Positions 1 through 12,510 of a stretch of 64,000 bases of DNA are shown piece by piece (the first letter of the stretch is position 1; each line of letters starts with the position of its first letter). The notes beneath the pieces were generated by a model. That model worked only from the letters and a program-made list of their open reading frames with translations. It did not search any database and was not told the origin of the DNA. This DNA is from Apostichopus japonicus (lineage: Eukaryota > Echinodermata > Holothuroidea > Aspidochirotida > Stichopodidae): contig NC_092563.1 in NCBI RefSeq assembly GCF_037975245.1, positions 10,629,001 through 10,693,000 of the forward strand, given 5' to 3'. The translations under genes and the position numbers were made by a program.

Positions 1-318
1 GCATTGCAATACACAATAAATTGATAATTGATATTGGTCATGGAAAATTTAGCATTGCATTTTAACTTGCTTCAAGTTCACTAGGACAACTCTAGGAAAA
101 CTCAAAATCAAATGCATTATAGCGTGATGCTAATAAACATCACATGTTTTCCTTTGCACAGTCTGCCAAATATATGCAATTTCCACCCTTTATATAGCCT
201 GTTTGCACTTCAAAAATTTAAAAAAAAAAAACTAGTTAAATAAACCCCGCGGAATTACCATATTTGTTCTTACGGAATCAGAAAATGCAACAACACAAAA
301 GCATGATCTGATCATTAC

Positions 319-3300
319 CTCTAATCGTGACACTAATTTAGACCATGTGTCTTGTAACTGAACTGCTGATTCACTTAATACTTTACCAGGCCTTAAGCAC
401 CTTGACATAAATTTTGAGCATAGCAGTTTTCCAAGCCTCTGAAAAGAAAATTTTACTTTGTAACACAGAATTGGGCTGTGTACTGTTTTCTCAAGCAAAA
501 TAATGTATATCCAGTTAGCTTGGAAAAATTTCAACTTTTTGTGTAACAACATTAGTTGGCAAATATGGATAGTAGATGCAAACTTTACAATGACCAATAT
601 TGATACTGCATACTTATAAATAAAAAAAGTAATACAATCAAACATAAAGTGTATTGTCCATTGTTCTAGTAACTACAGGTTCCAGCAACACATGTAAAAG
701 ATAATGACAACTTCATACTTACACTTTGAAAAAGACCATGGAGTAATTCTAAACACTTATAGACCAGTTTCTTCCATTTTTCCATCTCTAAAACACAAAT
801 TAATATAGGGAAAACCAATAAAATTTCAAAACACTAAATATACATAAGCTGTATATATAATAAGAAACCCAATACTGCCCTGAGGATAGAAGATATTGAA
901 TATTGCATAGCAATCCTAAAAGTCGAAATTACATGCTCAATGTCACATAAAATTGGATTTCTGAAGTATTCCAGTGGAAATTCAGTTAAAATAACAGATC
1001 AACTGATATAAAATTTATCCCTATTTTCTTCTACATGTACCTGGTTTTACCAACCAGTTCGTACTTTAGTAAAGCTCGCTATAGCTATGTATAATACTGT
1101 TGCAGGCTGGTGCATCACACAAATATAGTAGAGAAATTCATGTCAATGCACACAATATATTCACAAGCTATTGTGCATCATGTACGTGGTTTTAATTATG
1201 ACTTTTTGTACGGTAACTGCCAACTTCATGAGGAATGGATCTGTGGCTTCAACAAAACTTATGGCTAAGAAAAGAGGGACAGAGCAGCATATATGAGGGG
1301 GTGGGGTAATGGCAAGTGTATAGTAAAGCAACAGGAGATGCAAGTTTGGTAAATTACAACCCCCCCCCACCCAAAAAAGAAAAATCTGATGGGAATTGGG
1401 AGGAAAAACTGACATGTGGGAATTATTTGATCCCCTGTAGCAAAGCCACTGGTAAGGGGTATCATTTCCTTCTCTTTTATTATTTATATAAGTTTTTGAT
1501 ACCATGTTTAATGTTTACTTCAATTAATATTTTCTGAAAATTGGTATGTGGGTTGCCCTTTTGCATGTTTTTAGTTCCGTACGTCCATTACTTTCAGATG
1601 TGTACGTCCATAACCATAAATCTGTACGTATATATATTCAATGAGCCAATGAAAGAGATCTAAAACATGCCAAAAGAATTGATAGTTAAACTTACCAGAA
1701 CCTAATCTGCCTGGTCTGTTGGAAGAATCTTTAGGAGGAAAGTAAAATGGCTGGAGAAGGATTCCTACCGTCACCTGTTTTTGTTCAAAGGAATCAATAA
1801 GAGAATACTTTTTATTTACTTTAATCATTTGTAACATTATAAAGTTAACACACTGAAAACCTGTGCCATATTAAAGACCTGAACTAGTTATGGTCTTTTA
1901 TTGATAAAAAGGACTATCTTACAAGAACATCTGAGACTAGAAACAAATGAGCTATTTGTAGCATTTATTGAGTTTAAACCTTGTTGTAGGTAGTAAACCT
2001 CCTAGCAGACTGTTCTAGTTTTGAACTACATTTCCAACTTGTCCAAAATCCAACCTATTGGTTTCGCTATACTCCAAATCTGCATACAGCGTCAAAACAG
2101 ATGGGACAGTGCTGTATTTCAAATTTGTGGCATGTGACTGGCTATCACCTCATCAAATTTTTTCATTTTAACACACCTACACAATGACAGAGTACCACAA
2201 AATACCAACAACTGCATGCCACTGTTATTCCTTTTCATTGATTTAGGCCAAGGAATTGATAAAACAGCAATGAACAAGTTCAAACTCTACTGATGATTTG
2301 GATAACCAAGCTCACATGAAGCCTGCGGGCGTAATATCATCTATAGATCAACTACATACCATAAATGATGTACTCTAATAATGCACTCAACTAGATTGGC
2401 TATAGGTGATTACAGATGACTTATGCGTTTACCACATTGACTTCATCATTATTATTATTAGAGGTTTACTTACTTCAACACCACCGAATAGGTCATAGAC
2501 TTCAGAGTAAACAGATTTGCTGTCTTTTGGTTCTTCACCTGGCTTGCTGGGAAGTAAAAGTTCCGCACTTTCTTCCGACTGGACCTTTTCTATCATTGTC
2601 TGCAATGTAAAGATCAAGCCTTTTGTACCAGATGTGATCAAGAAATAAGAGCTTATGAAGAGTGAAGTTCAATACTTGCTAGCTAACCAACAATGAGGAA
2701 TCACAGTAATACCACAATACATGACCTGTTGCTCAGAACTTCATTCAACCTGGTGCACTGTAGTGACTGTTGCATACTATAAATATCTCAGAATTGTAAC
2801 ACAGTGCAAGGTATGTAACTAAATATAGGTATCTTCAGAAACTATCATAGGTAAAGATTAATGAACTAGAAGTAGTTAGTGCATACATGTACATATGATT
2901 TCAGAGAAAGAAAGAAATAGCAAACTAGAGCAGCAATGCACAGAACCTGAGTACTACCACTGTACTGGTACTTTAATGGGCAGTGCATCTGTTAAGGTAG
3001 ATATTGCAAGGTGTTGTAGGTAGAAGTTGTTTATAAAGGCATGTTTGTTAACAAATATTTTACATGCACACAGCATATTCCAAGTTAGAAAATCATACGA
3101 AATAACACAATCACTTACAGACAAGTTCATCAAGACGAAGCCTTATCATGAAAGTCACTAGTAATAAAAACTTAGATTATAGACTTCTGCTGTCTGCTTG
3201 CTGGTGGGAGAACAGTGACACTAACTATGATTTCACAGTGGAAAATATTGCGTGGAATGAAACTTTAATGAACACACAAGGGAACAATTTTCCTTTCAAG

Positions 3301-5851
3301 AGTGCATTTTGTTAAATTTTTGGATATAATACTCCTCCAAGGTGTCTGATAAATAGCAGGTATCACTGTCAAACTAGTGCAGCTAACCAGTAACAGTCAT
3401 GTAACAGTCTGTTACATGTTACTGTGTGTCAGAGGCACTTTGGTCAATGCTTTAACTTTGTAAATGATACTACATAGTTTATATCTTTCAATCACTACTG
3501 TATGCTTGAAGAACCTGTAGAATGCCAGCAATCATGTTAGGTGGTTACTGTTAACACTATTAAGTTCATTAACCTGCTTGATTTCTCCTTTAGACATTTT
3601 TAGATAGTTGTATGATTCTAGAAATGAGATGCGATGTCACATCAGTGTGCGTTCATAGAAAATTCTTCAGTCTGTGAATACTACATCTTATTCACCTTCA
3701 TGCATTTCAAAATTGTTCTTGAAAATTCGGCTGTTTGAATCTTTGGTGATATGAGCCTGACAGCTGCTTCCTGCATGTCCCTCACAAGAATAGGAATACC
3801 AGTATTTTTTTCTAATCCAATCCTTTTTTCTGAATCTTCTAAAACTTCCACTGGTAACTGCAAACAAATATGAAAATTAGATTATTAACCTTCACTATCA
3901 GACACAGAGAAATATGATGAAGAACAACAAATGAGGTCAGGGACTTTGAAAAGTTGAGGACTCTTTTCTGTCTAATTATTGTGTTGTACTGCAATGAGTG
4001 ATTACAAACTAACAAACTTATAGGATAGTTTGAGTGAATGCTTAGAATATGCTTGTCACTCATCTGTTAGTGATACAATTTCTCCATTTACCATACTTTT
4101 AAGCAGTGATCACAAGACATACTTAGAAATGTACAGTAACATATCAGCTTCGTACAATGATATACTTACAACATTCCAAAACTTACCAGGTTAAGATATT
4201 TATGAGTGACGAGCTTACCTGTGTCCTCACAACCTTAGCACACTCACTACTGTATATATACTGTGTCTACCTAGAGTGAACTGGGAACCTTTTAGCACTG
4301 TGCACCCTCTATCATCAAACTAGTTCTAATTATTTCATAATTTACATCACTTGCAAACATTTCTAAACTGCTATTCAAAACTCTTCATATCTGCTATTTG
4401 AGCTAAATGTGATTTTTGTATAAATGGTCAAAGAATTGGCAGGATTTCCATACCTACTGTACAGGTACCATAAGTCCTATATAATTGTTTTTAGAAAAAT
4501 TATTGGGCTGTTCCCAAAAGCCAAATGTGTATTGTAATTCAGGAAATTGCTAGTGACAACTTGATTTTAGCCGGTAGATTTTAAAACACTTGGCTGATAT
4601 TTTATAGCTAGTGGCCAAAGTTGTGAAATTCTAGGTCTGGCAGACAATAGCTATTTCTGATGACGTTATTGACTCATACTTGACAACAAGCTGTCTGAAA
4701 ATATTCTATATACTGTAATCATTGTATACCAAGTTTTTGGCAGCACTTCAATCACTATTAACATTTACAATTTTACTGGTTTTTATCGATTATAACATAA
4801 AACCGTTTTGGAACTAGCTTTACGTTAGTTAGTTTTAGGAAATAAGTGTTATAATCTGCATGCACAGAGATGGCCTATCCTGAATATCGTTGTACAGTAC
4901 GCGTACAGAGAGTAATCTTACACGCACATTCAGTATAAGGATGCTTACAATGTAGCGATACAGACTGCAGTGTTTGAACTTTGCATTGCTTGTCTGCAGC
5001 AGTCATGCCATAATGCTTGCTTTGTTTTTTGTAATGTCCAAATTAGCTTGGGCTGTTGTGTTGTGAATTGAACATACTGTTATCTAAGGTACATAAAACA
5101 GTACGCAATATGCATCTCTAAATCATAGGCAGAGAGTTGTGGTCATCTTAAAATGGAAGACTGATGTACAGTTACATGTTTAGAATAAGTCTACATTCCC
5201 AATTTCAAAAATTGCCACAATGCATCAGGATGCTGTCCATTTTCTACAAGGAAGTTTATTCTTCAGTCATACTACTGCAAGTCAACGAGTGTATAACTTG
5301 CTAGTTTCAGTTAACTTTTGGACCTGAAAAAGTGCTGATATGTCAAATTTTTCAGGTTCTTCACCCCAGGGTCACTGCTTGACCCCAACATACCTAGGTG
5401 GGCTTGGAGCCTTGATTGGTTGCAGCACAAATTTATAGTATATACGCCATACCTTGTTGCTCATACTCTATGTCTGCTGCATTTCTGAAAATTCTGAGAA
5501 GTTTGTATATTTCATTTTTTTTTAAATACTGATATACTGTAGTTTTAAACAACATAAATTGTTACACTGCATAACTTTATTTCTAGGTTCTATGGAAATT
5601 GTGACACACAAAGAATTATACAAAGTAAACACTGATGGAATAGTCTCATCAGAGTCAGCTACTTACCTTACAAATATCAAGAACTGGTTTGTTTCCCATC
5701 TGGCGGTTGTTGATCATGTGGAATATATTTCTGCTGGTTCTGCATTTTCCTTTCACTACAGTTGTTGCTATTCTCATACTCTTGTGAGAACATACCTTTG
5801 TCCTGGATGTCTCAACCCGCTTTTTCGTTGTCCCACTTTCCATTACTCAGT
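319..5851 (-). CDS. Unrecognised multi-exon protein, 5' part (six coding exons, 243 residues, runs off the left edge)
   Basis: Coding exons on the minus strand, in order: 5843-5667 (start ATG at 5843; exon acceptor just before 5851), 3857-3696, 2599-2474, 1774-1696, 787-723 and 438-319. Each has a pyrimidine-rich AG acceptor and a GT donor (GTAAGT at four of them), and phases 0,0,0,1,0 match across all junctions. An in-frame TGA lies in the same exon directly upstream of the ATG, which fixes the start. The last donor (GTAATG) leads into an intron that continues beyond position 1. The N-terminal 60 residues are rich in Lys and Arg (begins MESGTTKKRVETSRTK), which suggests a nuclear protein. 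Later parts are helix-prone, with an acidic stretch near residues 115-155 and a leucine-rich stretch near 185-205. I see no signal peptide or membrane segment and recognise no family, so no function is proposed. The exon chain is strong; the identity is unknown. Confidence 0.77.
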
Positions 5852-7239
5852 CTTTAGGGAGAAGGACAAAAATATTTCACTGCATAAGTCAAGAATTATT
5901 AGGCTAAGAATTTCATAACACTATTAAAGTGTGCTAGTATGATAATACATAAAAAGGCAAGCTTGCAATAATCAGAAAGTCAGAGGGTTAGGGATTTCTA
6001 TCCACATATGAGAATATTTAATAGAAACTGTGTACAAAAGGCTCTGGCATTTATACAGCAAGGTAGATTTGTGTAGCAACAGGCTTTACTTCCAGGGAAA
6101 ATTTTGTGATCTCAAAATTTTAAGATTTTGATCTCTGTAGACCTCAAATGACCATTGACCAATAACGTGAATTCACATACTACTGAAGTATGAACTTCGT
6201 CCAAGTTTTACTTTGGGTAACAATGTTTACAAGGTTTTCTGTTGACTTCAAATGACCTCTATGGAAATTTGTTGTTACTCACCAAGGGGAATTGGATACA
6301 TTCATTATACAGATACTACAGTACATGAAAATTTTCATTCAAGCATTACTTAGGAAGTAACCATAGTACAGTAGTTCGTGAAGGTTGACAACAACTGACA
6401 AACTTTCAGATTTTGACTTCTGGAAACCTCACATGACTTTGACCACTTTGAAAAACAAGAGAATTCTTTTACTCACTAAGATTAATTGACATACTACATA
6501 CGAAGTTCATCCAATTTTTTTTACTGCATCATATCATGTTTATGTTTTTTAATATTCCACAGATTTTCATGCTAAAATAGTTCATGGTGCTTTTCCAAAT
6601 TTGTCATGATTTGATTGGCTAATAGTCCCTTGCCCATTGTCTGAAATTCTTGCATCTTCAATACTGAACACCAAACATGTTGTTCAAATGCAACTAACGT
6701 TTCTTCCTGTGTAGAGATAGCTATGTTTGTGGTATAGGCAATCACATGTGTGCATGCAAATATAATACCGTTACGCAGGCCTCGACAAATACGGTCTCCA
6801 ACTCGCCATTGGCTGGTAGAAGTTTAACGGTAGGACTCGCTAAGGGCTCGCACACACCTACAGTAGCTATAGGATATGCCTAGTACTAGAGGAGCACTAA
6901 TTTTACAAAAGCCAAGCTACCTTCATCGGTATTTTTGCCGATGTTCTTTGGAATTCTCTGAGATAAAAGACAGTAGGCCAAGCTGCATACTAATAATTCT
7001 GCGACATGTTTTACTTCATCGCTAACTTTTGGTGGAAAAAGTATAAATGTCCTACTGCACAGAAATATCATATTCCAATGTGCAATTACAATATGGAGAC
7101 TTCAAGACAGGTATGACCAAACACCATGGATGAGTGTGCTGTATGTGTGATCTATTTTCTCCCCTTGCATCTTCACAAACAGTCATTTGTTCCTTTGTGA
7201 TAGGATAGGGTGTGCTACAGTAGTTTCTTCAACATCTTA
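5852..7239. other. Region upstream of the left-hand gene, no convincing coding exon
   Basis: Holds degenerate tandem sequence at about 6100-6480 with repeated 'gacctcaaatgacc' words (a diverged relative of the DR1-bearing repeat at 13190 and 38015). It also holds the dispersed repeat at 6836-6931. An open minus-strand stretch at 6886-7071 overlaps that dispersed repeat at one end and has only a weak donor, so I do not call it a gene. A noncoding first exon and promoter of the left-hand gene could lie here but cannot be located by eye. Confidence 0.4.
6836..6931. repeat. Dispersed repeat, copy 1 (others at 39486-39590 and 39912-39955)
   Basis: About 95 bp containing 'atatgcctagtactagag' followed by 'gagcactaat' and 'gccaagctac'. 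A close copy lies at 39486-39590 and a shorter one follows at about 39912. The copies help to define the insertion at 39603-39910, which interrupts one of them. Confidence 0.65.
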
Positions 7240-8665
7240 TGTCGCGCAGCATTCTCGACGTTCATCACATGAGAACTGAACTACTGTACTGTATGCCTAA
7301 TTGTGTAGACAGCTCTAGGCCGAACAAATTGTTGCCCGATTCAGTTACAAAAAACTTAACATTGCTCGCGCGGAAGACAGATGAAGCTTATGGCGTGGGC
7401 CAAAGAGTGCCCTATAGGTGGTGTAGTTCAAAATATTAGCTCTTGCCCCAGTATCAACTTTTGCTTTGAGACGTGGACTCCTGTGTCTGCTTGTGCTTAT
7501 ACCCTGGATACAGCCAAATTTATTCCTTTGAATTTGCGGTCTGGGTATGTTTCGACAGAATCAAAATCAAACCTGTAATTTTCAGGGTTGTCTGGGTGTT
7601 TTCATCTGTTTCTGCATTAACCTTGTGTGCTTGTTTCAACGCTCTGTCATTCTTGGGCTTAGACCTGCATTTCTTTGCCCAGTGGTTGCACTTGTTGCAG
7701 TTCCTACATATTTGACCACAAACCTAGGCACTACGATCCTCCACAATTGGAGCATTCTTTCGTTAGTGTACTATTTTACCCATGTGTTCTCTTGTAGCTT
7801 TTACAGCTCACAGTGTCAACATTATTTGCTGAACTAAATTTAGTGCTGTGTTGGTAAGTGCTCATAGCTGCTAGCTGCCAATTTGTCGCTTCACTTATTC
7901 GTAAGCTCTCTAGCGTCATAGTTACGGTTGCGTCTTTTTTCTGCGAGGCGAAATACACATGCTTTGGCTGTCGCATCTTTACAACCGATCACTAGCTTAT
8001 CACTCAGCATTTCGTTTCCCAGTGGTTGCACTTGTTGCAGTTCCTACATATTTGACCATAAACCTAGTAGGCACTACGATCCTCCACAATTGGAGCATTC
8101 TTTCGTTAGTGTACTATTTTTCCTATCTGTTCTCTTGTAGCTTTTACTGCTCACAGTGTCAACATTATTTGCTGAACTAAATTTAGTGCTGTGTTGGTAA
8201 GTGCTCATAGCTGCTAGCTGCCAATTTGTCGCTTCACTTATTCGTAAGCTCTCTAGCGTCATAGTTACGGTTGCGTCTTTTTTCTGCGAGGCGATATACA
8301 CATGCTTTGTCGCACCTTTATAACCGATCACCAGCTTATCACTCAGCATTTCGTTTCCCATGTCTCCAAATTTGCATTGCTTCGCAAACTGCTTTAGACG
8401 ACATAATACTGATCTATGGATTCACCATGTTCTTGTTTTGACAATAAAAATTGGTGCTTGTCATATAGTACGTTTCTCCGTGGTTGAACCATGGTTTTTA
8501 CCTTTTGCCTCAGACATTCGTATTGACTTAAGTCTTTTTCTACAATCCATTCCCATGATTGTCTTTAGGGTAACGGTCTGAATGTTTTGGTCTTTCTTGT
8601 CTAGGCTTACTGGGATACGATCATCTAACCATGTTTCATTGAATGCGTGCCAGCCTTGCTCCACA
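7240..8665 (-). pseudogene. Ty3/Gypsy-like retrotransposon remnant: gag (capsid end and zinc knuckles) and protease
   Basis: Read on the minus strand, 8664-8461 resembles the start of a Gypsy-type gag (MEQGWHAFNETWLD). A gag-like stretch with 'TMTLESLRISEA' follows, then paired cysteine motifs of zinc-knuckle type (CSNCGG, and CRNCNKCNHW near 7690 and 8035). The aspartic protease motif VDTGARANIL is encoded near 7440-7470. Several frameshifts and stops separate these pieces, so no product is expected. No reverse transcriptase and no LTR could be found. The order gag-knuckle-protease and the protease motif support a Ty3/Gypsy relative over a BEL or Copia element. The capsid and knuckle part is duplicated in tandem (see 7667-8345). 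Confidence 0.75.
7667..8345. repeat. 341-bp tandem duplication inside the gag remnant
   Basis: 7667-8007 and 8008-8345 are near-identical head-to-tail copies. Both contain 'agtggttgcacttgttgcag', 'cactacgatcctccacaat' and 'gtcatagttacggttgcgtc'. The few differences, including a small indel near 8067, suggest a fairly recent duplication after the element had already decayed. Confidence 0.9.
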
Positions 8666-9301
8666 TTCCCTGATAGTACGCTGTATGTATGGTACCTACT
8701 GTACGCTAAATTGCTGAGCTGAGACGAACAGCTTAGGCTATTACACTACAGTAATGTATGTTATCGTTGTCCTTTGCTCGTTTCTCTGTGGTATGTCCGT
8801 GTTGTAACGTTAGGCTTACATTGCAGGTTGCTGACTTCCACGGACTGACGCATCAGACCGGATTACATCAGGTCACCATGATATGTTCTCCATTGGAGAA
8901 ATAATGTACACAGAGAGAGTCTTAAGGAACTACCAGTACTTGTTTATTGCTTTGGTGTACACTGTAAGGTAAGTATCTCGAAACTATCATATGCACAAGG
9001 GTATCTCGTTCATAAGAAGATGGCACTGGTCACCGTTGACGCAGCTCATAACCACTGTAAGGTGGTAGGACGGCAATACTACAGATGACTATAACAATAA
9101 TGTAACAGAGTGGATGCAAACATTTTTGAGATGTGGCATCCCGTGGACGCAAGCATTCAAATCTAACTAGGTTAAGCCTAGTAACAATACTGGTATTAGT
9201 GGTAATAGCCTAGGACTAGAGTGTAGCCTAACATGGTTCCAGTGCCATTCATAGGTACAATGTCATGATGCCATACTGTACTGCACCTTTCTGTCATAGG
9301 T

Positions 9302-9337
9302 TTTTGATCCTTTCCGCCATGGAGGAAAGGATCAAAA
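9302..9337. repeat. Perfect 14-bp hairpin
   Basis: The arms TTTTGATCCTTTCC (9302-9315) and GGAAAGGATCAAAA (9324-9337) flank an 8-base spacer. The words 'atggcggaatg' occur beside it and again near 10510, so it may be the end structure of an older element spanning about 9239-10563. Confidence 0.8.
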
Positions 9338-9567
9338 TCTATGGCGGAATGGTACATTTAAGGAATGGATTTTACACAGGAATGCATCGGTGAAACTTTC
9401 TTTGATTCGCGTGGAAGGATAGGTACACCGTCTTCAAATGTGACTGTTCGCTGGATAGACTGAATTGTAGTTAAGACTTGAGATTGGGGAATAGACAGTC
9501 TTTAATGTCATAGGCGTAGGAGGCGGGGGAGGGCTGGGGGGCTGCAGCCCCCCAACCAAAATTTTTT

Positions 9568-9896
9568 GTGAAAATTCGGGCAATATGCTGAGAATTTTTC
9601 GGGCACCTACTGAAGGAAGAAAATTTGCATTGTGTTTTTCAATTTTGTTTGTGAAATTCGGGCAATATGCTGAGAATTTTTTGGACATCTTCTGAAGGAA
9701 GAAAAATTTGCAGTGTGTTTTTCAATTTTGTTTGTGAAAATTCGGGCAATATGCCGAGAATTTTTCGGGCACCTACTGAAAGAAGAATAATTTGCAGTGT
9801 GTTTTTCATATTTTTTGGTGAAAATGCGGGCAATATGCTGAGAATTTTTCGGGCACCTACTGAAAGAATAATAATTTGCAATGTGTTTTTCAATGG
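9568..9896. repeat. 83-bp tandem repeat, four copies, inside the hAT-like element
   Basis: Units start at 9568, 9651, 9734 and 9818. Each contains 'gggcaatatgctgagaattt', 'gggcacctactgaa' and 'tgtgtttttca'. Because the period is near 84, parts stay open in frame and mimic a repetitive peptide; I do not regard it as coding. Confidence 0.88.
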
Positions 9897-9995
9897 TTAA
9901 ACTGATATTATTATTATCGTTATTATTGTAACAACTTAACCAACCAATATGATCAATATTGAACCAATATGAAAGGGTAATAAGACTGAAAATAT

Positions 9996-10149
9996 AACCA
10001 AAATTTTTCGCGCATTCAACATATTAATGTGCATATGATATAGGCATTCATCGGTTATTGGCATTTGATGTAAAAATCGATGAATGCCAATAGGACATGC
10101 ACATTGAGATGTTGAACGCGCGCGGAGCGTGCGAAAATTTTGGTTTTAC
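9996..10149. repeat. Imperfect inverted repeat of about 150 bp
   Basis: The left arm starts 'aaccaaaatttttcgcgc' and contains 'gcattcatcg'; the right arm has 'cgatgaatgc' and ends 'gcgaaaattttggtttt'. Intermediate blocks ('attcaacat' with 'atgttgaac', 'aatgtgcat' with 'atgcacatt') also pair. Its outer part resembles the core of the small element at 58510-58796. Confidence 0.75.
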
Positions 10150-10214
10150 TTTTCGGGCAAGTCGTTACAGCCCCCCCCCAAATCAAATTAGGCTCCTACG
10201 CCTATGTTTAATGT

Positions 10215-11685
10215 ACATGTTGCTTGAATAGTTATTATAATTTTGTAATCTTGAGTCGATACACTGTCTTCAAATATATAATAGTTGGTTGTATAAGTCA
10301 AATTTTGATTGTTTATAAAAAGGACCAATTCTGATTGTCGATTTAAATGACTGATTTTGTGGATTTGCGGGCCTATATAGGTAGTGTGAAGCGAAGCAAT
10401 ATACAGTGCATATAGGACGACAGTGCACCCACAAAAAATGTGCTCTTCCCACCATACAAAAGTGCTTTACCCTCATCTGGCTAACATGGCGGAGTGGCAC
10501 TTTTTCTATGGCGGAATGAGAGCATTTTCTAGGGCGGGATGTAATGATAGCAGAATGACACTGGCCCTGCCTAACAACATACAGTAGGCCATAATTTCCT
10601 CAAGCCATTTGGTCAATGTGTAGCCTACGCTATGTCTACATTATTTCAAAGACTAGGCCTAGTATGACTATGAGCTAAGTTTAGTATCACAATAGTCAGT
10701 GATTCGCAAATATTATTGTAGAGTAGGAGTTATAGGGCCTCTGAAGCGTGATGGGCTATTACTACTACTACTAGTACTACACTAGTAGCATGGTGACTTC
10801 GAAGTTCGGACACTTAAGACTTAAAACACCCCAAAACTAAATCTTCTGGTATAAATCATTTGAAAATATACTTCATATGGTGGGAGAATTTTGTTATAGT
10901 ACGATACACGGCCAAACTTTCTTTCCTGCAAACTGTTTTCACGTTGTTTTCCAAGAAGATTCTTCGTGATTGTGGAACTGGTATTTCTTTGCTAGAGTAT
11001 TGCGAAGTTCGGACACGCAACCCACAGTGTGGCGCTGGTGATAAAATCGGTGGCGCAGTTGCTCTTTCAGTAATTATAACAGACTTCATAGATCTTCGTC
11101 ATTTTATTGACAAATATGTAAGTAATTTCTTGCACACGGGTCATTTTGGAGAGAAAATAACTGTAGCTTCGTACTTTTTGGTGAAATTTGACTCTTCCTG
11201 TAGATTGTCATGGTGAAATCGTGTATTTCTTAGGGTGTCCGAACTTTCGCAGTATGGCGAACTTCGCAATACTGACTATACTGTACTTGATACACAAATT
11301 TCATATTGATGCATGCATCATTCAGACTACACAGAACAGTATCAGCTGAAGACTTCGCCGACGTTAGGCTAGCGCCTATGCTACGGCCGGGAAGTAGTTT
11401 ATGATTTTTAGTCCTTAAATAGAAAAGTATAAGATAATCACTATCCGAAGACATACCAGAAACACGTACCCTATGCTCGTTCCACTTACTCTTCTCCCAA
11501 GTTATCAACTTAACACACCATATAGGCCTGTGGTACAGGTGATTTTAGCGAAACGTCAGGCAAAATGTCTTAACAGTTGTTATCTCAGGAACCGATGGAC
11601 TCAAAGGTATGGAACGCACCGAGGGTAAAAATAGCTCAATGAAATCACCTTCCAACACCCAAAACGGGAAGACAATTCCAACTTC
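10215..11685. other. Gene-free stretch with a MITE-like unit at about 10801-11250
   Basis: The 13-mer GAAGTTCGGACAC occurs at 10801 and within 11002-11016 (as GCGAAGTTCGGACAC), and its reverse complement at 11235-11250 (GTGTCCGAACTTTCGC). This gives a unit of about 450 bp with inverted ends, probably a MITE. An open plus-strand stretch at 10860-11216 fills its interior and resembles no family I know. I see nothing else. Confidence 0.45.
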
Positions 11686-12093
11686 ATGAATTTAAAGGAT
11701 GACCTTTTGCACAATTTTATTCTTGGCATATCACAGTCCAAGAAACACAGAATCAAAGGTCACCATAGGTTAGTACGCGTTCATGGTCAGGCTCAGATCC
11801 CTATTGACTGCCTAAGAAAGCCTCTGCGTAGGAGTCGGAACATGCACGATATGCATTTCTGCCAACTGTATGCCACTAGTACCAATTGCTATAAGTATAG
11901 TTTTTATCCAAATACAATTAGGGATTGGAATAGTCTGCCTTCAGACCTCATTAGTAGTTCCAGTGGTTCTGTGAATCCTGTCACTTATATCAGTACTCGG
12001 GTCAGATTTAACTAATTACTCTCTTGACGTGTGTGTGGTGAGATAATGTCCCTTTTTGCGGATGTGTCACCGTATCGAAGACGAAGACGAAGA
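11686..12093 (+). pseudogene. 3' end of a non-LTR retrotransposon (CR1/Jockey-type ORF2 tail)
   Basis: The open frame 11686-12015 ends with a segment typical of the last residues of CR1/L2/Jockey-group ORF2: tyrosine-rich spacing, then SFYPNTIRDWNSLPSDLI, a short variable stretch and the stop at 12015. A simple GAAGAC-type repeat follows at 12073-12093, as expected for the 3' tail of such LINEs. Everything upstream (endonuclease, reverse transcriptase) is missing, so this is a 5'-truncated copy. Confidence 0.8.
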
Positions 12094-12510
12094 TAAGAAC
12101 GTATCAAATCCTAAATAGATGTCATGGATTGCACGTATGGTCTTCAGTAATAGACAAAGCTCCTCCCTTACCCCAAAAGTACACAAAGAATAGATAACGG
12201 GACTTACTTGTCATACCGGCTAAGCGTACAGCTATTATCAGTACAGTGTCCTTATACACTGTGGTCTTTCTTTAGTTTGTCCCTGGATTGAAACTTTTGA
12301 GCTAAAAACTGAATCTCATAATTCATAAGCCTGCTAGGGAAGTATCCTTCATAGCCAGGCTTCCTGTTGCTCTATGGTGAAGAACTGAAGAAGAATGTAT
12401 GAATGGATAGTGGAGAACAGCTATAGCACGTTCATAGTTATTATTAGTATTCAAATCACTAAGAATCGTTTCCAAAGCCGACTCTCAGTAATACACTTTT
12501 TAAGAAAAGT

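Larger units (their letters stand above)
9501..10214. mobile_element. Non-autonomous hAT-like element, 698 bp, with 8-bp target duplication
   Basis: The element 9509-10206 begins CATAGGCGTAGGAG and ends with its exact reverse complement CTCCTACGCCTATG. It is flanked by the perfect 8-bp direct repeat TTTAATGT (9501-9508 and 10207-10214). Duplications of 8 bp and CA...TG ends are typical of hAT transposons. It carries no transposase; inside are an 83-bp tandem repeat and a large inverted repeat. Confidence 0.9.

Noticed and set aside
6886-7071. Minus-strand open frame resembling a 5' exon of the left-hand gene
   Set aside because: It overlaps a dispersed repeat (6836-6931), and its only donor is weak; the gene already has a start codon at 5843 with an upstream in-frame stop.
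9639-9893. Repetitive peptide frame (ARKILSILPEF repeats)
   Set aside because: Produced by the 83-bp tandem repeat inside a hAT-like element; there is no start context and no partner exon.
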